NCBI GenBank assembly: GCA_001942045.1
Contig: MSTD01000001.1
Coordinates: 103,987 to 167,986 of the forward strand
From: Mycolicibacterium porcinum
GTDB taxonomy: Bacteria; Actinomycetota; Actinomycetes; Mycobacteriales; Mycobacteriaceae
Direction: 5' to 3'
Length of the DNA: 64,000 nt
The position numbers and the translations under genes are program-made. Positions 1 through 9,907 of the stretch are shown here, one piece after another. The notes under the pieces are model-generated. The model was not told the DNA's origin. It was given only the letters and a program-made list of their open reading frames with translations, and made no database searches. How positions within the stretch are numbered: position 1 is the first letter of the stretch; each line of letters opens with the position of its first letter.

Positions 1-2
1 TC

Positions 3-302
3 ATCGACCCGGCCACGCGGACCTTCGGTGTCATCCGCGCGCTGTGGTCGGGGACGTTCGTGCTCAACACCGGCCGGGGCACTGACACTGACTTCTCGCT
101 GCTGGAGGGCTATGCGCAGTGGGGCGCGATCAGCGCGTACGCGGCGGGGCGGGCGTTCCTGGCCAACCCGGACCTGATCGACCGGCTGCTCCTGGGCGCC
201 GAGCTCAACGAGCCCGACGTGGCGACGTTCTACGCGCCGGGGCCCGTGGGCTACACCGACTATCCGACGCTGCTCGCTGTCGAGGAGCCTCGCTCGGCCT
301 GA
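3..302 (+). CDS. Alkene reductase / old yellow enzyme, C-terminal fragment
   Basis: This is the last ~99 codons of an FMN-dependent ene-reductase that runs in from the left edge. The visible part includes the end of the TIM barrel, LWSGTFVLNTGRGT, followed by the family's closing signature PDLIDRLLLGAELNEPD, FYAPG and GYTDYP. Old yellow enzymes reduce activated C=C bonds with NAD(P)H. The N-terminal catalytic half lies outside the window, so substrate class and completeness cannot be judged. The stop at 300-302 is followed at once by an intergenic repeat array. Confidence 0.85.
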   Translation: MDPATRTFGVIRALWSGTFVLNTGRGTDTDFSLLEGYAQWGAISAYAAGRAFLANPDLIDRLLLGAELNEPDVATFYAPGPVGYTDYPTLLAVEEPRSA

Positions 303-326
303 CGCCGTCCAGTGGCCACCTGTGGT

Positions 327-672
327 GCGCCGTTTTCGACCTGAGGGTCGTTGCGCATCGCTCGGAGCGGCCTTGGCGTGGAAAGCGGTGCGTGGGAGGC
401 CGTGGCCTAGGTCTGCTGTCGCGCCGTTTTCGACCTGAGGGTCGTTGCGCATCGCTCGGAGCGGCCTTGGCGTGGAAAGCGGTGCGTGGGAGGCCGTGGC
501 CTAGGTCTGCTGTCGCGCCGTTTTCGACCTGAGGGTCGTTGCGCATCGCTCGGAGCGGCCTTGGCGTGGAAAGCGGTGCGTGGGAGGCCGTGGCCTAGGT
601 CTGCTGTCGCGCCGTTTCCTACGTGGGGGTCGCTGCGCCGCGCGTGGGGCAGCCCTGGCGTCGAAAGCGGCG
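327..672. repeat. Tandem repeat array: three identical 94-bp units plus a decayed fourth
   Basis: Units run 327-420, 421-514 and 515-608. They are identical base for base. A fourth, clearly diverged copy begins at 609 and is recognisable to about 672. The period of 94 is not a multiple of three, so the array is unlikely to be coding, although GC-rich open frames cross it on both strands. Each unit contains the near-palindrome AGGCCGTGGCCT. The array fills most of the 519-nt gap between the ene-reductase stop and fadA. It resembles a mycobacterial MIRU/VNTR locus in size and placement; the family assignment is inference. Confidence 0.9.
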
Positions 673-704
673 ATCGCTCCCTCAAAAGATGATGCTGAGC
701 ACAG

Positions 705-724
705 GCCCAACCAACGGGTTGGGC
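705..724. promoter_or_regulatory. Perfect inverted repeat upstream of fadA
   Basis: Arms GCCCAACC (705-712) and GGTTGGGC (717-724) are perfectly complementary around the 4-nt loop AACG. The element sits 97 nt upstream of the fadA start and just after the repeat array. It could be an operator for a TetR-type lipid regulator or an RNA hairpin. The core is not a clear match to the KstR box. No T-tract follows, so termination is unlikely. Confidence 0.5.
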
Positions 725-821
725 GAGGCTGCTACTCTGCCGTTCAGAGGACTGCCCATATTCGCTGGGCGGTTCCACAACCCAACCTGAACCTGGACGC
801 CGATACGGCAGGGGAGCAGAC

Positions 822-2033
<1,212 letters not shown>

Positions 2034-2048
2034 GGAGAGCGAAAAACA

Positions 2049-4196
2049 ATGGCTGAGAACACCATTCAGTGGGACAAGGATGCCGACGGCATCGTCACCC
2101 TGACGCTGGACGACCCGACCGGTTCGGCCAACGTGATGAACGAGCACTACAAGGAATCCATGCACAATGCCGTGGAACGCCTTGTGGCTGAGCAGGATTC
2201 GATCACCGGTGTCGTCATCACCAGTGCGAAGAAGACCTTCTTCGCCGGTGGCGACCTCAAGGGCATGATGAACATCGGCCCCGACGACGCCGCTCAGGCG
2301 TTCGAGATGGTCGAGACCATCAAGGCCGACCTGCGCAAGCTGGAGACCCTGCCCAAGCCCGTCGTGGCCGCCATCAACGGCGCCGCGCTCGGCGGCGGCC
2401 TGGAGATCGCGCTGGCCACCAACCACCGCATCGCCGCCGACGTCAAGGGCAGCCAGATCGGCCTGCCCGAGGTCACGCTGGGCCTGCTGCCCGGCGGTGG
2501 TGGCGTGGCCCGCACTGTGCGCATGTTCGGCATCCAGAAGGCGTTCATGGAGGTGCTGAGCCAGGGCACCCGCTTCAACCCGACCAAGGCCAAGGAGACC
2601 GGCCTGGTCGACGAGCTGGTCGGTTCGGTCGAGGAGCTGGTCCCCGCCGCCAAGGCGTGGATCAAGGCCAACCCCGAGGCTCACACCCAGCCGTGGGACG
2701 TCAAGGGCTACAAGATCCCCGGTGGCACCCCGTCCACCCCGGCGCTGGCCGCGATCCTTCCGTCCTTCCCGGCCCTGCTCAAGAAGCAGCTCAAGGGCGC
2801 CCCGATGCCCGCGCCGCGGGCCATCCTGGACGCCGCCGTCGAGGGTGCGCAGGTCGACTTCGACACCGCCAGCCGCATCGAGAGCCGCTACTTCGTCTCG
2901 CTGGTCACCGGCCAGACCGCCAAGAACATGATTCAGGCGTTCTTCCTGGACCTGCAGGCCATCAACGGTGGCGCCTCGCGGCCCGAGGGCATCGCCAAGC
3001 AGGAGATCAAGAAGATCGGTGTGCTGGGCGCGGGCATGATGGGCGCCGGTATCGCCTATGTGTCGGCCAAGGCCGGCTATGACGTCGTCCTCAAGGACGT
3101 CAGCATCGAGGCCGCCCAGAAGGGCAAGGCGTACTCGGAGGGCCTGGAGGCCAAGGCGCTCAAGCGTGGCAAGACCACCGAGGAGAAGTCGGCGGCGCTG
3201 CTGGCTCGCATCACCCCGACGGCCGATCCGCAGGATCTCAAGGGCGTCGACTTCGTGATCGAGGCCGTGTTCGAGAACCAGGAACTCAAGCACAAGGTGT
3301 TCCAGGAGATCGAGGACATCGTCGAGCCCAACGCGCTGCTCGGCTCGAACACCTCCACGCTGCCGATCACCGGTCTGGCGACCGGCGTGAAGCGCCAGGA
3401 GGACTTCATCGGTATCCACTTCTTCTCGCCGGTCGACAAGATGCCGCTGGTGGAGATCATCAAGGGCGAGAAGACCTCTGACGAGGCGCTGGCCCGGGTG
3501 TTCGACTACACGCTGGCCATCAAGAAGACCCCGATCGTGGTCAACGACAGCCGCGGCTTCTTCACCAGCCGTGTGATCGGCACCTTCGTCAACGAGTCGC
3601 TGGCCATGCTGGGCGAGGGTGTCGAGCCCGCGTCGATCGAGCAGGCGGGTTCGCAGGCCGGTTACCCGGCGGCGCCGCTGCAGCTGAGCGATGAGCTCAA
3701 CCTGGAGCTCATGCACAAGATCGCCGTCGCCACCAAGGAAGGTGTCGAGGCCGCCGGTGGCACGCACGTGCCGCATCCGGCCGAGGCCGTCGTGGAGAAG
3801 ATGATCGAGCTCGGTCGCCCGTCGCGCCTGAAGGGTGCCGGTTTCTACGAGTACGTCGACGGCAAGCGGACCCAGCTGTGGCCCGGCCTGCGGGAGACGT
3901 TCAAGTCCGGCTCTTCGCAGATCCCGCTGCAGGACATGATCGACCGCATGCTGTTCGCCGAGGCTCTGGAGACCCAGAAGTGCATCGACGAGGGTGTGCT
4001 CACCTCGACCGCTGACGCGAACATCGGCTCGATCATGGGTATCGGCTTCCCGCCGTACACCGGTGGTTCGGCGCAGTTCATCGTCGGCTACCAGGGTGAG
4101 CTCGGCGTCGGCAAGGAGGCCTTCGTGGCCCGGGCCAAGGAACTGGCCGCCCGCTACGGCGACCGCTTCCTGCCGCCGGCCTCGCTGGAGAGCTAG
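2049..4196 (+). CDS. fadB: Fatty-acid oxidation multifunctional protein FadB (enoyl-CoA hydratase / 3-hydroxyacyl-CoA dehydrogenase)
   Basis: A 715-residue fusion. Residues 1-200 form the crotonase domain, with oxyanion-hole FAGGDLKGM (65-73) and catalytic glutamates in GGGLE (119) and GLPEV (141). Residues from ~322 form the NAD-binding hydroxyacyl-CoA dehydrogenase domain, with GAGMMG at 327-332, followed by its C-terminal helical domains. It hydrates enoyl-CoA and oxidises the hydroxyacyl product, handing 3-ketoacyl-CoA to FadA. A GGGAG site lies ~10 nt upstream of the ATG. A convergent hairpin follows the stop directly. Orthologous to Rv0860 by length and order. Confidence 0.96.
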   Translation: MAENTIQWDKDADGIVTLTLDDPTGSANVMNEHYKESMHNAVERLVAEQDSITGVVITSAKKTFFAGGDLKGMMNIGPDDAAQAFEMVETIKADLRKLETLPKPVVAAINGAALGGGLEIALATNHRIAADVKGSQIGLPEVTLGLLPGGGGVARTVRMFGIQKAFMEVLSQGTRFNPTKAKETGLVDELVGSVEELVPAAKAWIKANPEAHTQPWDVKGYKIPGGTPSTPALAAILPSFPALLKKQLKGAPMPAPRAILDAAVEGAQVDFDTASRIESRYFVSLVTGQTAKNMIQAFFLDLQAINGGASRPEGIAKQEIKKIGVLGAGMMGAGIAYVSAKAGYDVVLKDVSIEAAQKGKAYSEGLEAKALKRGKTTEEKSAALLARITPTADPQDLKGVDFVIEAVFENQELKHKVFQEIEDIVEPNALLGSNTSTLPITGLATGVKRQEDFIGIHFFSPVDKMPLVEIIKGEKTSDEALARVFDYTLAIKKTPIVVNDSRGFFTSRVIGTFVNESLAMLGEGVEPASIEQAGSQAGYPAAPLQLSDELNLELMHKIAVATKEGVEAAGGTHVPHPAEAVVEKMIELGRPSRLKGAGFYEYVDGKRTQLWPGLRETFKSGSSQIPLQDMIDRMLFAEALETQKCIDEGVLTSTADANIGSIMGIGFPPYTGGSAQFIVGYQGELGVGKEAFVARAKELAARYGDRFLPPASLES

Positions 4197-4209
4197 CCTC
4201 ACCGCGACC

Positions 4210-4257
4210 AGACACAAAGCTGCCCCTTTTCTCCGGAAGAGGGGCAGCTTTGTGTCT
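4210..4257. terminator. Bidirectional hairpin terminator between fadB and the convergent gene
   Basis: Arms 4210-4230 and 4237-4257 form a 21-bp stem (one G-U pair) around the 6-nt loop CTCCGG. It lies in the short gap between the two convergent stop codons and serves both strands. The T-tract is weak, as is usual in mycobacteria. Confidence 0.9.
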
Positions 4258-4259
4258 GC

Positions 4260-4709
4260 TCAGCTAGAAGGGTTCGAGTACACCCGCGTCGGCGTGATCA
4301 GGACGGCGGCGCGACGCTCCTCGCGCATGACGTGGTCGTAGGTGTCCCAGTCGTCGTGGGTGCCGCCGGCCGCCTCGAAGACGGCACGCAACAGCAGCCG
4401 TAACTTCTCGGCGTCGGTATCGGGAGCGGGATCGTCGGGCCCGATGATCTCGACGGTGCCCTCGACCGTCACCCACTGCCAGCCGGCCCGGGCGACGACG
4501 GTGGCCCGAGGATCGGCGCGCAGGTGCTGCAGCTTGCGGCTCCCGCCGATGGCGACCAGGGCGACGACGGGTTCGCCGGTGCGCGGATGGGCCATCACCC
4601 CGGCATTCACCACGGAAGACTGGATGCTGCCGTCACCGCGCAAGGTGCTCAGCACACAGAGCCCGTGATCGCGGGACAGCATGTCGGCGAATGCGGAAAC
4701 GTCGGTCAC
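4260..4709 (-). CDS. PPOX-class F420-dependent oxidoreductase
   Basis: A 149-residue split-barrel protein of the pyridoxamine-phosphate-oxidase-like superfamily. The pattern LSTLRGDGSIQSSVVNAGV, then PVVALVA and GGSRKLQHLRADPRATVVA (cofactor-phosphate binding region), is typical of the actinobacterial F420-binding subgroup. Substrates of this class vary; none can be assigned here. It follows the next split-barrel gene (4719-5141) with a 9-nt gap on the same strand, so they are probably cotranscribed. It ends 3 nt beyond the shared terminator. Confidence 0.8.
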   Translation of the reverse strand: MTDVSAFADMLSRDHGLCVLSTLRGDGSIQSSVVNAGVMAHPRTGEPVVALVAIGGSRKLQHLRADPRATVVARAGWQWVTVEGTVEIIGPDDPAPDTDAEKLRLLLRAVFEAAGGTHDDWDTYDHVMREERRAAVLITPTRVYSNPSS

Positions 4710-4718
4710 GGCCGCCCC

Positions 4719-5141
4719 CTATTCCGCCACGTCGAAGGCGGCATGGACTTTCGTCGGTCTGACCCGCACCACGAGTTCGCCCGGCACCCCGTTGCGACGG
4801 CCGAATTCCTCGGCTCGGTCGGCGCCCATGTATCGGCCGCCGATGCGGGTGGCGGTGCCGAGCAGCTCGTCGGGGTCCTCACCGGTCGACGCGACGCCCT
4901 GAACTTGGACGAACGAAAACGGCGGGGTGTCGTCGTGGATACACAGCACCACCCGCGAATCCCGGGCCAGTGCCCGGCCCTTGGCGGTGTCTTTACCGGT
5001 GTTGAAGACGAGTTCGCCGTCGTCGACGATGAACCACACCGGTGCCGACAACGGCCGGCCGTCCGCGGCTACCCAGCTCAGCACGGCAGTGCGGGTGCCT
5101 TCGGACAGGAATGCGATTACTTCCTCGGAAAGTTCGCCCAT
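4719..5141 (-). CDS. Pyridoxamine 5'-phosphate oxidase-family protein
   Basis: A 140-residue split barrel with AVLSWVAADGRPLSAPVWF at the N-terminal strand pair, FNTGKDTAKGRALARDSRVVL in the phosphate-binding region, and a C-terminal FGRRNGVPGELVVRVRP. It probably binds FMN or F420; the cofactor cannot be decided by eye. It is the first gene of a pair with 4260-4709. The 32-nt gap to the FAD monooxygenase upstream means all three minus-strand genes could be read from the TetR-controlled promoter at ~6400. Confidence 0.75.
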   Translation of the reverse strand: MGELSEEVIAFLSEGTRTAVLSWVAADGRPLSAPVWFIVDDGELVFNTGKDTAKGRALARDSRVVLCIHDDTPPFSFVQVQGVASTGEDPDELLGTATRIGGRYMGADRAEEFGRRNGVPGELVVRVRPTKVHAAFDVAE

Positions 5142-5173
5142 GTGGCCACGCTACGCCCGATTCCATCGACTGA

Positions 5174-6379
5174 TCACGAAAGCGGAACCGGCCAGTTCGG
5201 CAGTGGCATGGTGTCGTAGAGCCGCACGCCTTTGTCGTTGAGCCGGGCGAGTCTCTGGCTCACGCCTGATGGCAGCCGCGAGATCAGCCGGCCCGCACCC
5301 ACCAGCGCTCGGATACCCCAATCGCTGGTGGGTACAACAGTTTTCGCGTTAACCCGGGCGAGCTTGCGGCTGTTGACCACCGGCTCCAGCATCGTGCGTT
5401 CGTAGGCCGCGAACGCCGCCGGGTAGTCGTCGCCGGCCCGCACCATCTCGGCGGCCAGCACATAGGCGCCGTACACCGCGAGGCTGGTGCTGCCGCCGAC
5501 GGCAGGCCCGGGGCAGTAGCCGGCATCCCCGACGAGGGTCACCCGGCCGCGCGACCAGGTCGTCATCTCCAGCTGGGTGATGGCGTCGAAGTAGAACGTC
5601 GGCGTTCGCGGTACTTCGTCGAGCCAGCGGTCCACCTCGCCACTCATGTGCTCGAATGCGGCACGCAGTTGCGCTTTTTGGCGGTCTGCATCGCGGTAGT
5701 CGTACTCCAGCGGGCGGCTCGGCCGGAAGATGAACACCGCGCGCGCGTCGTCCAGATGGTCGGCGGTGTAGATCCCGGCCATGTGCCCGGGTTTGAAGTA
5801 GCCGGTCATCTCGCCGTCGCGGGCCAGCTCTTTCGGCACCGATACCACCGAGAGGTATCCGCCGAGGAAGCTCTCGGAAACGTTGTCGCCGAACGTCAGC
5901 CGCCGCACGCCGGAGTGCAGACCATCGGCCCCGACCACGACGTCGAAGCGCCGGGGTGCGTTGTGCTCGAAGGTCACGTCACCGTCGGGTGAGATCGAGG
6001 TGATGGTGTCCCCGAAGAGATACTCGACGTCGTCGCGTCCGGCCTGGAAATAGATCTCGCTGAGGTCATCTCGCATGATCTCGACGTGCCGGTCGGACAT
6101 GACTCCGATGATCTTGAGGTAGTCCAGGCGGGCGGGGCGCGATGCGCCGGGCCGGTGGATGACCATCTCGGTGGTGCCGGTGGCGTGCGCCTCGATTTCG
6201 GGGAGCACGCCCATGCGTTCGGAGATTTCCATGGCGGGCCGGAAGAGGTCGACGGCGTGGCCACCGGTCTTGCGCAGCGCGGGTGAGCGTTCGACCACGG
6301 TGACGTCGACTCCGTGTCGCGACAGCCAGTAGGCGAGTACGGGCCCGGCGATGCTGGCACCGGAGATGAGTACCTTCAC
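5174..6379 (-). CDS. FAD-dependent monooxygenase, divergent from a TetR gene
   Basis: A 401-residue class A flavoprotein monooxygenase. It has a dinucleotide fold at the N-terminus (ISGASIAGPVLAYWLSRHG, then VVERSP), a mid-chain VVGADGLHSGVRR (DG motif) and LVGDAGYCPGPAVGGS (GD motif that contacts FAD ribityl). The start is GTG at 6379. Such enzymes hydroxylate aromatics or inactivate drugs; the arrangement with a TetR regulator resembles tetracycline-destructase-type loci, but that is inference. Two palindromes in the 77-nt divergent spacer are probable operators. Confidence 0.85.
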   Translation of the reverse strand: MKVLISGASIAGPVLAYWLSRHGVDVTVVERSPALRKTGGHAVDLFRPAMEISERMGVLPEIEAHATGTTEMVIHRPGASRPARLDYLKIIGVMSDRHVEIMRDDLSEIYFQAGRDDVEYLFGDTITSISPDGDVTFEHNAPRRFDVVVGADGLHSGVRRLTFGDNVSESFLGGYLSVVSVPKELARDGEMTGYFKPGHMAGIYTADHLDDARAVFIFRPSRPLEYDYRDADRQKAQLRAAFEHMSGEVDRWLDEVPRTPTFYFDAITQLEMTTWSRGRVTLVGDAGYCPGPAVGGSTSLAVYGAYVLAAEMVRAGDDYPAAFAAYERTMLEPVVNSRKLARVNAKTVVPTSDWGIRALVGAGRLISRLPSGVSQRLARLNDKGVRLYDTMPLPNWPVPLS

Positions 6380-6392
6380 GATTTCCCCCTTA

Positions 6393-6439
6393 CTTAACGG
6401 TCGGTAAGTGCTCTTGTGGAGAGCTTACCTATCGTTAAG
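6393..6439. promoter_or_regulatory. Twin TetR-type operators in the divergent spacer
   Basis: Two 16-bp imperfect palindromes, CTTAACGGTCGGTAAG (6393-6408) and CTTACCTATCGTTAAG (6424-6439), are close inverted copies of each other. They lie between the GTG starts of the monooxygenase (6379) and the TetR gene (6457). Placement and symmetry fit a TetR dimer binding site that represses both directions. Confidence 0.75.
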
Positions 6440-6456
6440 TAAGTTAGGGTGGCTAC

Positions 6457-7002
6457 GTGGCCAAGCCCGCTTTGGATACCCGGCAACGCATCCTCGATGC
6501 GGCGCGCGAGCTGTTCGCCGAGAAGGGGGTTGTGCGCACCAGCCTGCAGGACATCGCCGACCGTCTCGGCATCACCAAACCCGCGTTGTACTACCACTTC
6601 CGCTCGCGGGAGGAGCTGGTCCGCAGCATTCTGCAACCGCTGATCGACGAGGGCGAGGCCTTCATCGCCGAGCAGGAACGCAAACGCGGATCGGCTCGGG
6701 CCTCCGCACGGGAACTTCTCGAGGGCTACTTCGACTTCCATTTCCGGCATCGCGCCGATCTCATCCTGATCGTTTCCGAGCTGACCACGTTGGTGGATCT
6801 GGGGTTGATCGACCAATTGCTGGCCTGGCGGGCCCGGCTCGGTGTGCTGGTGTTCGGTCGCAGACCCACGCTCGAGCAATCCACTCGCGCGGTCATCGCG
6901 TTCGGCGGCTTGCAGGATTGTTGTCTACAGTTCCCCGATACTCCCTACGAACAGTTGCGTACGGCCACCGTCGACGGGGCGATGGCCGCATTGGGTCTCT
7001 AG
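6457..7002 (+). CDS. TetR/AcrR-family transcriptional regulator
   Basis: 181 residues. The N-terminal HTH is clear: RQRILDAARELFAEKGVVRTSL, then IADRLGITKPALYYHFRSREEL. The rest is an all-helical ligand-binding domain. The GTG at 6457 lies only 17 nt beyond the second operator, so the mRNA leader must be very short. It probably represses itself and the FAD monooxygenase; the inducer is unknown. Confidence 0.9.
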   Translation: MAKPALDTRQRILDAARELFAEKGVVRTSLQDIADRLGITKPALYYHFRSREELVRSILQPLIDEGEAFIAEQERKRGSARASARELLEGYFDFHFRHRADLILIVSELTTLVDLGLIDQLLAWRARLGVLVFGRRPTLEQSTRAVIAFGGLQDCCLQFPDTPYEQLRTATVDGAMAALGL

Positions 7003-7057
7003 CCGCTGCACTGTCGAGTGGGCATGATGGATGGCACTGCCGATGACGGGGGGCCAA

Positions 7058-8893
7058 ATGTCCGGTGATATGGGAGACGTGAAACTCATCCCTCTCGAAG
7101 TCCTGCTGGGCCAGCCGGAACGGGCCGCTGCGCAGATATCGCCGGATGGCACGCGGTTGTCCTACATCGCCCCACTCGAAGGCGTGCTGAATGTATTCGT
7201 CGGTGACGCCGGGTCGGACGACGAGCGGCCGGTTACTCGCGACACCGACCGAGGGGTACAGGGCTACTTCTGGGCGCACGACAATCGCCACCTCATGTAC
7301 ATCAGGGACAAGGACGGCAGTGAGAATTTCCGGTTGTATGACGTCGACCTGCAGACCGGTGCCGAGCGGGACCTGACACCGATGGACGGTGTGCAGTGTC
7401 GAGTCATCGCGCATCGCAAGCGGTTTCCCAACGACGTGCTGGTCGCGATCAACAAGGACAATCCGCAGCTGCACGATGTGTATCACCTCGACTTGAGTAC
7501 CGGGGAGTTGCGCAAGGTTGTCGAGAATCCCGGCTATCTGGGCTGGGTGGTCGATGATGACTTGTTGGTACGGGGCGCGGCCGCGCCGACGGCCGAAGGC
7601 GGCTTGATCATCGTGGTGCGTGACGATGAGACGTCTCCGTGGCGGACGCTGCTGGAGGTCGGGCCGGAGGACGCGGAATCGACCGGGCCGGTGGGATTTA
7701 CGAAGGACGGCACGGCGATGTACCTGCAGTCTTCGGTTGGTTCGAATACCAGTCGGCTGGTCAGGATGGACATCGCAACCGGCACGACCGAGGTGATCGC
7801 CGAGGACCCGACCTACGACATCAACAGCGTGATCATCGATCCGGACACCCGCGAAGTCCAGGGCGTGACGGTGTACGCCGAGCGCCAGGAGTACCGGATC
7901 TTCGACGACTCGATTCGCGGCGACATCGAGGCACTTGAGCGGCTGCATCCGGGCGAGTTGACGATCTGCGACCGCGACGACGCCGATGCCACGTGGCTCG
8001 TCGCATTCGACCAGGACTCGGGACCGGTGAAGTTCTACCGCTGGGAACGTGGTTCGCAAACGGCGACTTTCCTTTTCGATCACCGGCCCGAGCTCAACGA
8101 CTACCCGCTGGTGTCGATGGAACCGTTCAGCTACACGGCCCGCGACGGGCTGACGATCCACGGCTACCTGTCCTTCCCGCCGGGCGTGGACCGCAAGAAT
8201 CTCCCCACGGTCCTCGACGTGCACGGCGGGCCGTGGGCCCGGGTCGGCTGGGGCCTCGACCCCGAAGCACAGTGGCTCGCCAACCGCGGCTATCTGTGTG
8301 TACAGGTGAATTTTCGGGGCTCCAGCGGCTACGGCAAGGATTTCCTCAACGCCGGCAACCGGGAGTGGGCCGCCAAGATGCACGACGACCTGCTGGACGC
8401 TATCGACCACCTCGTCGCCCGGGGGATCGTCGACCGGGACCGGGTGGCGATCTATGGCGGCTCGTACGGCGGATACGCGGCGCTGGTCGGCGCGACCTTC
8501 ACCCCCGGCGTGTTCCGGTGCGCGATCTCGACGGTCGGGCCGTCCAACCTGAATACGCTCATCGCGTCGTTCCCCGAGTACTGGAAGCCAATGATGGCGC
8601 TGTGGCACAAGCGAATTGGTGAGGACCCTGACTTCCTGTGGTCCCGCTCGCCGCTGTCCCGGGTGGACGCCATCCGGATTCCGATCCTGATCGGCCAGGG
8701 CGAGAACGATCCGAGGGTGAAGCGCGCGGAGTCCGAGCAGATCGTGGCGGCCATGGAAGAACGCGGCCTCGACTACGAGTACGCGATGTACGAGAACGAG
8801 GGCCACGGATTCGTCAAACCCGAGAACCGCCTCGACTTCTACCACCGGGCAGACCGGTTCCTCGCCAAACATCTCGGCGGTCGTGCCGAGTGA
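7058..8893 (+). CDS. S9-family serine peptidase (prolyl oligopeptidase / acylaminoacyl-peptidase type)
   Basis: About 611 residues. The N-terminal ~350 residues form a beta-propeller with repeated phrases such as SPDGTRLSYIAP and HDNRHLMYIRDKDG. The C-terminal alpha/beta-hydrolase domain has the nucleophile in YGGSYGGYAALVG, the aspartate in GQGENDPRV and the histidine in NEGHGF. No signal peptide is visible, so it is probably cytoplasmic. ATGs at 7031, 7043, 7058 and 7070 are all in frame; 7058 is chosen because a G-rich stretch precedes it. It lies 55 nt after the TetR gene and may be read with it. Confidence 0.88.
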   Translation: MSGDMGDVKLIPLEVLLGQPERAAAQISPDGTRLSYIAPLEGVLNVFVGDAGSDDERPVTRDTDRGVQGYFWAHDNRHLMYIRDKDGSENFRLYDVDLQTGAERDLTPMDGVQCRVIAHRKRFPNDVLVAINKDNPQLHDVYHLDLSTGELRKVVENPGYLGWVVDDDLLVRGAAAPTAEGGLIIVVRDDETSPWRTLLEVGPEDAESTGPVGFTKDGTAMYLQSSVGSNTSRLVRMDIATGTTEVIAEDPTYDINSVIIDPDTREVQGVTVYAERQEYRIFDDSIRGDIEALERLHPGELTICDRDDADATWLVAFDQDSGPVKFYRWERGSQTATFLFDHRPELNDYPLVSMEPFSYTARDGLTIHGYLSFPPGVDRKNLPTVLDVHGGPWARVGWGLDPEAQWLANRGYLCVQVNFRGSSGYGKDFLNAGNREWAAKMHDDLLDAIDHLVARGIVDRDRVAIYGGSYGGYAALVGATFTPGVFRCAISTVGPSNLNTLIASFPEYWKPMMALWHKRIGEDPDFLWSRSPLSRVDAIRIPILIGQGENDPRVKRAESEQIVAAMEERGLDYEYAMYENEGHGFVKPENRLDFYHRADRFLAKHLGGRAE

Positions 8894-8896
8894 GCG

Positions 8897-9907
8897 TCAG
8901 TCGAATGTGACGACGATCTTGTCGGCCGCGCCCGGTGTCGATGCGGTGGCCAGCGCTTCGTCGACACGGTCGAACGGGATGGTGTGGCTGACGATGCGGG
9001 CGTACTTCTGCCAGTTGGCGACGAGATCCTCGGTCACGTCGAAGATCTCGTCCGGGTAGCCCATCGATCCGAGGATGGTGATCTCGTTGCTCATGAGTGA
9101 CAGGAAATCCACCGGTACCGGTTCCTTGTGGACGGCAACCACGCCGATCGTCGCGCCCTTCTTGGCCATCGTCACCGCGCTCTGGATGACGGCGGGCACG
9201 CCTGCGGCGTCGAGATAGATGTCGGTGTCGGATTTTCCGGGGAACATCGCTTCGCCGGGGCCGTGCAACTCGACAAGGCGCTGCGCGAGGTTCTCCTCGG
9301 CGGAGTTGATGACGGCGTCCGCACCGATCTCCCGTGCCGTGTCCAGCCGGGAGGCGATGAGATCGGCGACCACGACATGTTGTACGCCAAGGGATTTGAG
9401 TGCCAGGATTGCGCCGAGGCCGATCGGGCCGGCGCCGAAGACCAATACCTTGTCGGTGGTGCGGGGCCGGCAGCGGTTGACGGCATGGCGCGCGACGGCC
9501 ATGGGCTCGTTGAGTGCGGCCACCTCGAAGGGAATGTGGTCGGGGATGACCTCGAGGTGTGTCCCGCGCACCGCGTCGGTGATGAGCAGGAACTCGGCCA
9601 GGGCGCCCCGGCCACCGCCGTTGCCGATGATGTCACCGGGCGAAGCCATGGGGTCGACGACGACGTGGTCGCCGACCTTGAGTCCGGTGACTTCGTCTCC
9701 CGCGGCGACGATCTCGCCGGCAGGCTCGTGGCCCAGCGGCATGCGACCCTGATGCGGGGGCAGCCCGCCGAGCGCGATGTAGAGCGCGTCGCTGCCGCAG
9801 ATGCCGCACGCGCGCATCTTCACCAGCACGTCACGCGGCCCGATCTCAGGTTGAGCCACGTCAACGACGCCCGTCGTACCGGGACCGGTCACCATCGTCA
9901 CCTTCAT
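8897..9907 (-). CDS. Zinc-type medium-chain alcohol dehydrogenase (sorbitol/threonine dehydrogenase-like)
   Basis: 336 residues. The catalytic-zinc signatures ACGICGSD and LGHEPAGEIVAAGDEV, and the Rossmann motif VFGAGPIGLGAILALKSLG, place it in the MDR superfamily. The stretch where structural-zinc cysteines usually sit (VVVDPMASPGDIIGNGGG) contains none, so it probably lacks that second zinc. Its ATG overlaps the stop of the upstream IclR gene as ATGA, so the two are translationally coupled. It ends 3 nt from the convergent S9 peptidase stop. Substrate unknown; probably a secondary alcohol from the pathway this IclR controls. Confidence 0.85.
   Translation of the reverse strand: MKVTMVTGPGTTGVVDVAQPEIGPRDVLVKMRACGICGSDALYIALGGLPPHQGRMPLGHEPAGEIVAAGDEVTGLKVGDHVVVDPMASPGDIIGNGGGRGALAEFLLITDAVRGTHLEVIPDHIPFEVAALNEPMAVARHAVNRCRPRTTDKVLVFGAGPIGLGAILALKSLGVQHVVVADLIASRLDTAREIGADAVINSAEENLAQRLVELHGPGEAMFPGKSDTDIYLDAAGVPAVIQSAVTMAKKGATIGVVAVHKEPVPVDFLSLMSNEITILGSMGYPDEIFDVTEDLVANWQKYARIVSHTIPFDRVDEALATASTPGAADKIVVTFD

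Noticed and set aside
327..672. CRISPR array
   Set aside because: Units are contiguous, with no unique spacers and a 94-bp period.
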